DNA of 53,392 nt from Hondaea fermentalgiana (Eukaryota; Sar; Bigyra; Thraustochytrida; Thraustochytriidae): NCBI GenBank assembly GCA_014084085.1, contig NPFB01000032.1, forward strand, positions 133,211-186,602, given 5' to 3'. Below are positions 49,289 to 53,392 of the stretch, in pieces (the first letter of the stretch is position 1; every line of letters begins with the position of its first letter). Both the position numbers and the translations under genes were made by a program. The notes below the pieces were generated by a model. That model was not told the origin of the DNA. It did not search any database and saw only the letters and a list, made by a program, of their open reading frames with translations.

Positions 49289-50962
49289 GGCAAGTGGCGT
49301 TTTGGCATTGCTATCAAATCCGCGCGTGCTGTTTTCTTTTTTGAAAATGTCTCGACATGCACCTTCATTTTACGTTGCAGTTTCTGATGCCTTTTCGGCG
49401 TTAGTGCCTGTGACGGCGGAGGTGGCCAGCATCCGATCGTCGGGTTTTCTGACACCTGGATATTTTGGACGCGGGCTTTTGATGGCCCTTTGCGGTGGGC
49501 GACGTAGGGTCTTTTCAAAAGGCCTGTGTCACCACTGCAAAGGCTGCCATAGATGGACAAAGAGCATCATAGTACGCATTGCGGTCGCGGCAAACGCCGT
49601 GTGGTCCGTCCGCTTTGTGTCTCCAATGGCTCAAACAACTTGAATTTTTGTGTTTGTGTGGGTGTCATGTGACTCCGGCGCGGGAAACGTGAGGCGAGTC
49701 GAGGGGAAGGGCGAGGTCGAAGTGGAGAATCAGTGGAGATCAAATGATGACAGGAGAACTGACACCGGAAAATGCTACGGTTTATGCATTGTTTGTCCTT
49801 GTTAATTGCTTATTTGGGTTGCTTTCACGGACACACAGGTTTTGTGCAGGTGGAGAACGAGAAGATGTCCAAGTCAAAGGGCAACTTTTTCACAATCCAA
49901 GAGTCGGTGGCCGGGCATCGTTCGTTCGAGCAGAACGGTAAGAAGATTGTTGTTGGCTGGACTGCCGACGCGACCCGTCTCGCCCTCGCAGCAGCAGGTG
50001 ACTCGCTGGATGACGCGAACTTTTCGTGCGAAGTCGCGGACAAGTCGATCCTGCGCCTGACCACTGAGCTGGACTGGGCCGAGGAGGTGCTCGCGGAGAA
50101 GGCGCAGGCCGAGATGCGTGACGTGAGCGCGGAGGAGTACAACTTTTTCGAGCGGGCGTTCAATGCGCAGATGAACCTGGCCGTGGAGGAGTGCCAGGTC
50201 GCGTACGAGGCGATGCGGTACCGCGACGTTGTCAAGACTGGTTTTTATGAGTTTCTCGGGTTCCGGGACGCGTACCGTGACGCCTGCGCGCGGCAGAACC
50301 AGCCTCTGCACCGTGGACTGGTGCGCAAGTTCCTGGAGACGCTGGCTGTGATTATGGCCCCGGTGTGCCCTCACTTTTGCGAGAAGATTTGGCGCGATTA
50401 CCTGGGCAAGTCGAGCTTTGTGGTCAAGGAGCTGTGGCCGACCGTGGAGAAGCCGGACGTTGGATTTGTGCGTAGCGTTGAGTACATGGGCAGCACGATC
50501 CGCAACGTGCGCGTCAAGGCAGAGAAGGAAGTGAAGCAGCGCAAGAAGAAGAATGCGGCCAACGCCAACGAGCCGATCCGCAAGGTGCAGATTGTCGTCA
50601 ACGACAAGTACCCCGCGTACCAGGAGGCAGTGTTCAAGTTCTTGGCGTCCAAGTATGATGCTGAGACGCGCAGCTTCCCGGATGACATCATGAAGCAGCT
50701 CAAGGATGCGTGCAAGACGGATGATCTTCTCAAGAAGAACATGAAGGACGTGATGAAGACTGCCGCGCAGACCATGATGAGCGCGCAGGAGCTCGGTCCC
50801 CAGGCGCTCGAGCTTAGCGTTCCTTACGACCAGCGCGCCGTGCTGGAGGAGAACCGCGAGTATGTGACCTCTGCCATGGACATGGACGAGTTCGAGGTTG
50901 TGGCCGCGGAGGAGAATGACGCTGCGTGCTCGCCGGGTAACCCTCGTTTCGTCTTTCCTTAA
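46908..50962 (+). CDS. LARS1: Cytosolic leucyl-tRNA synthetase, two exons
   Basis: Class I aminoacyl-tRNA synthetase (EC 6.1.1.4), which charges tRNA-Leu with leucine. Model: exon 1 46908-49146, intron 49147-49838, exon 2 49839-50962; 1120 residues, typical for eukaryotic cytosolic LeuRS. Exon 1 has FPYPYCNARAHIGHAFTL (HIGH motif at 64-67), NVVWPFGLHVTGSPI, the CP1 editing domain (about 230-520, including ATLRPETMYGQTN and the MTKGTGIVTSVPSDSADD block) and the catalytic return 'DLRVSGRDLIRNHLTM'. The splice after SCN re-forms glycine and joins to GFVQVENEKMSKSKGN, giving KMSKS at 755-759. Exon 2 continues with the anticodon-binding helical domain and a C-terminal extension ending in PGNPRFVF. 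No organelle presequence is seen. Confidence 0.95.
49147..49838 (+). other. Intron of LARS1 with GT/GA microsatellite
   Basis: Donor g|gtacgt and acceptor cacacag|g; splicing joins the catalytic core to the KMSKS loop in frame. At 692 bp it is the longest intron in the window and carries a (GT)n(GA)n tract at 49244-49290. Confidence 0.88.
49244..49290. repeat. (GT)n(GA)n microsatellite
   Basis: About 12 GT units followed by about 12 GA units inside the LARS1 intron. Confidence 0.9.
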
Positions 50963-51729
50963 CTTTCGATCTTTTTCGACGTCAAGCGGACACGTCACGT
51001 CAGTCACCCTGATATGAGGTACACCCTAACGTTATAAAATCCGACACAAATCCGAAAATTCACAAATCAAAAATCCAAAAAACCATAAATTCAAGAACCG
51101 TGAAATCAAGTCAGGTGGACGGACACCAGTAGCATATCAAATCATAAAATCAATCAGGCCGCATACAGTCAGCCACCAAGGGCAGGTCAAACCCACTATT
51201 TGAAAGACTCAAATCAGCTCCCAGCAAATCAAGGACAAATCAATCCATAGGTGAGAATCAATGAGCCACCCATGAACGAAATTACACATTGGCACATTGG
51301 CAAATCAGTCAAGAGATCAGAGATCAGGGGCAATAGCTTTGGCGCATTTGCTCCCTGCAGCAATACAATTTACAAGCGAACCAATTCATTTCCATCGTGC
51401 ATTCCACCTTGCATTCATTCATCTATTTGCTATGTAGCCATCCGACTCATCACTCGCTGCACCTTTTACAATTATTGCCGCGGATCCAGCTGCGTCGAGG
51501 CGTTTATATTGGGCACTGCGCAATTGCGTCACGTCTCAGCCCAAGACGAGCCTCGTCCAAGGTTCGTTTCTTCGCTCGTTCCTTCGCGCGCTCGGAGGCT
51601 CAGAACATTTAGAAAAATCGATCGAAAGAACGAGTGAACGAATGACGGACTTGCTCGCTTTCTAGGTGGGTTTCATCGTCGCCTCGGACCGCGTCGAGTC
51701 GGGGCGAGACTCCCCTCGGCTCCGCTCGA

Positions 51730-51784
51730 CTCGATTCGATTCGATTCGATCCGATCCGATCCGCTCCGATCCGATTCAATCCGG
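51730..51784. repeat. (GATTC/GATCC)n pentanucleotide array
   Basis: Degenerate tandem GATTC then GATCC units, about ten copies. Confidence 0.85.
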
Positions 51785-51903
51785 TTCGCCTCGCGTCAAC
51801 TGCCTCGCCGTCGCCAATGCGCTGCCCCGCAAAGACGCGTAGCGAACGCCGCCCAAGAGCGCCAGCTTGACCCTGGCTGCCATGCACGCACTGCACTCAC
51901 TCC

Positions 51904-51933
51904 CTGCCTTGCCTTGCCTTGCCTTGCCTTGCA
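51904..51933. repeat. (CCTTG)n pentanucleotide array
   Basis: About six tandem CCTTG units. Confidence 0.85.
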
Positions 51934-52318
51934 TTGCATGCACCCAGCTGCAGCCAACAGCAACTCGCTAAAACCTCCAACGCCGCTGCAAGTCGGATCG
52001 GATGGACGCCGGTCGCGAGGGCGCGTGCGTCCTGCATTTTATCTATTCCCCGCTCCGAGCCCTCGCCCACCACTCTTCGCCCCGCGGCGCCGCCCTGGCG
52101 CGATGACGTCTCGCCGCGCGTGGCGCACGCGTCGCGTCGCGTGCCGGCAGTCTCGGGCTGGCAGGCGGGGGCCGTCTTCCTCGCCAGCCCCCGCGCGGCG
52201 CCGCAAACGTCACCGCCGTCCTCCGGGCGCGGCCCGCGGAGGGAGGGACGAGGAGAGCGGGGAGGGGACGCAGGGGGGAGAAGGCGAGGAGGGCGAGAAA
52301 GGGAGATCAGCGCGCGAG

Positions 52319-52352
52319 AGTCGCGTCGCGTCGCGTCGCTCCGCGTCGCTGC
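52319..52352. repeat. (CGTCG)n pentanucleotide array
   Basis: Tandem GTCGC units with one or two variants. Confidence 0.8.
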
Positions 52353-53240
52353 GCATTGCATCGCTTCGCTTCACGCAGCCGGGCGCGGCCGCGTCGAGAC
52401 CGGAAAAGACAAGCCTCGACTCGCCCGGCAAAGATATAAGGCGAGGCAGGAGGCCCCGCGACACAGGGCCTGCGTCCCTGCGCAGTCTCGCCCCGCACCC
52501 CCTCTGGACGCCGCCTCCTCCTGCGAGCGAATGGGACCGGCCTCCGCTGAAGGGGGTGCTGTGAAAGTCGTTGCGCTCGTACCGCTCGTGCCGCTGCGGG
52601 ACCATTACTCCGGGGACTAATTCTCCGCGCCGCGCGCCCGGTCTTCCCAAAGCTCCTGCGTGCACCGTCCGGCACTGCGGGCAGCTGCGGAGACGCTTCG
52701 GTATTCCAAAACATCCCGCACCAGCGCGGGCTTGGAAGCCGTGCCGGACCCGCCGGGTTCTGCGGGGACCTGGTGTGGTCCAAAGGGGTGACAGCAAACG
52801 TGTACTCACCGCCGCGTGCCCCCCGAGGCTCCCCTCTCTCCCACAGCTCGCTCTGAGACCCGCGCGGGCGCTTCTTCCTCCCCGCTCCTTAACATCCACC
52901 ATGGCATGTAAATCTCGATGTTTTCTCGCCGGCTCAATCAAGACTTTCACGGACCCAAGAACTGAATTGCCATCCAGCCCACCATGGCCAGCCAGGCAGC
53001 CACCATGACCAGCCTCCGCGACTTGCTTTCTTGAACGAACAAACAAAATACCCGCCCGCCGGATGACCTTGCACAAACGCGGGCGAGCTTGTTTGTGTAT
53101 GCACACGTAGGGTGTTAATTAATCGTCGGTCCAGGCCAGTTCGAGCGAGCGGCAAAGTCATGAAATGAATGAACACCATTGTAAGAACCAGCCGATTGAT
53201 CAATTGTGCAGTCGGTCTGCCTGTCTCTCTCCCTCTCTGT

Positions 53241-53282
53241 GTCGGCCGGTGGGTCGGTCGGTCGGTCGGTCGTGCGGTCGCA
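53241..53282. repeat. (GGTC)n tetranucleotide array
   Basis: Tandem GGTC units with a variant at each end. Confidence 0.85.
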
Positions 53283-53339
53283 GCTTGGTTGGTCATTTCC
53301 ATGGTATTCTCGGAGTCGAAGCGTTCTGATGAGCTGCTG

Positions 53340-53392
<53 letters not shown>
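53340..53392. repeat. (TTGC)n tetranucleotide array at window edge
   Basis: About 13 perfect TTGC/GCTT units running off the window. Confidence 0.95.

Larger units (their letters stand above)
50963..53392. other. Gene-free right end with simple repeats
   Basis: No supportable gene. 51018-51245 is AT-rich with many scattered AAATC/CAAATCA words. The rest is GC-rich with pentanucleotide and tetranucleotide arrays, listed separately. Overlapping long frames between 51897 and 53106 on both strands are Arg/Pro/Ala/Ser-rich and behave like shadows of GC bias. Confidence 0.55.

Noticed and set aside
52210..53106. 298-residue minus-strand frame at the right end
   Set aside because: Overlaps several other similar-length frames, is dominated by Arg, Pro, Ser and Gly, and shows no recognisable domain or splice-supported continuation.
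1..53392. tRNA, rRNA, CRISPR array or transposon
   Set aside because: No convincing tRNA A and B boxes together, no rRNA-like stretch, no spaced direct repeats of CRISPR type, and no transposase or reverse transcriptase reading frame were seen by eye. A tRNAscan or Infernal run would be more sensitive.

Overview
The window is nuclear DNA from a GC-rich, gene-dense protist. Genes are spaced roughly 0.2 to 2.5 kb apart, open reading frames are long, and introns are few (only four can be placed with confidence, 88 to 692 bp). Flagellar genes (a kinesin-9 and a DRC8 homologue), polyglutamine tracts, GCTTGCTT-type microsatellites and the overall style would fit a zoosporic heterotrophic stramenopile such as a thraustochytrid (Labyrinthulomycetes). 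This placement is inferred from genome style and gene content; no taxonomic marker such as rRNA is present.

Layout, left to right: a two-exon lipid-A-disaccharide synthase (LpxB) homologue (+); a heterotrimeric G-protein gamma subunit (+); a 1967-residue myosin with IQ motifs and a C-terminal RCC1 propeller (-); an AGC-type pseudokinase (+); a J-domain protein with a Gly/Met-rich linker and three SH3/KOW-like modules (-); the axonemal EF-hand protein DRC8/EFCAB2 (+); an unrecognised 500-residue charged protein (-); a two-exon kinesin-9 of KIF6 type (-); a small zinc-binding protein whose 3' end is repeated in a 41-bp tandem array (+); a four-pass membrane protein (-); a tiny two-exon membrane protein resembling the small subunit of serine palmitoyltransferase (+); a 2679-residue SNF2 remodeller with WW, HMG, H1-like and PHD modules (+), preceded by a 100-N assembly gap; a two-repeat voltage-gated cation channel with EF hands (-); a coiled-coil protein (+); a type I membrane protein with a Pro/Thr/Ser-rich stalk (+); selenoprotein H (-); and cytosolic leucyl-tRNA synthetase in two exons (+). 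The last 2.4 kb holds simple repeats and no supportable gene.

The most striking observation is a genuine selenoprotein gene at 45673-46263. Two adjacent reading frames on the minus strand are one SelenoH gene, interrupted by an in-frame TGA at the position of selenocysteine in a CxxU motif. A convincing SECIS hairpin lies about 140 nt after the stop codon. Other unusual items are the myosin-RCC1 and J-domain-SH3 fusions, the LpxB homologue, the pseudokinase lacking all three canonical catalytic motifs, the multi-domain SNF2 protein carrying a private duplicated motif, and the two-repeat channel with calcium/sodium-channel-like filters.

The genes do not form an operon or a single pathway. Some themes recur: flagellar motility (DRC8, KIF6, possibly neighbours), signalling (G gamma, pseudokinase, channel), cytoskeletal motors (myosin, kinesin) and translation/selenium biology (LARS1, SELENOH, divergently arranged).
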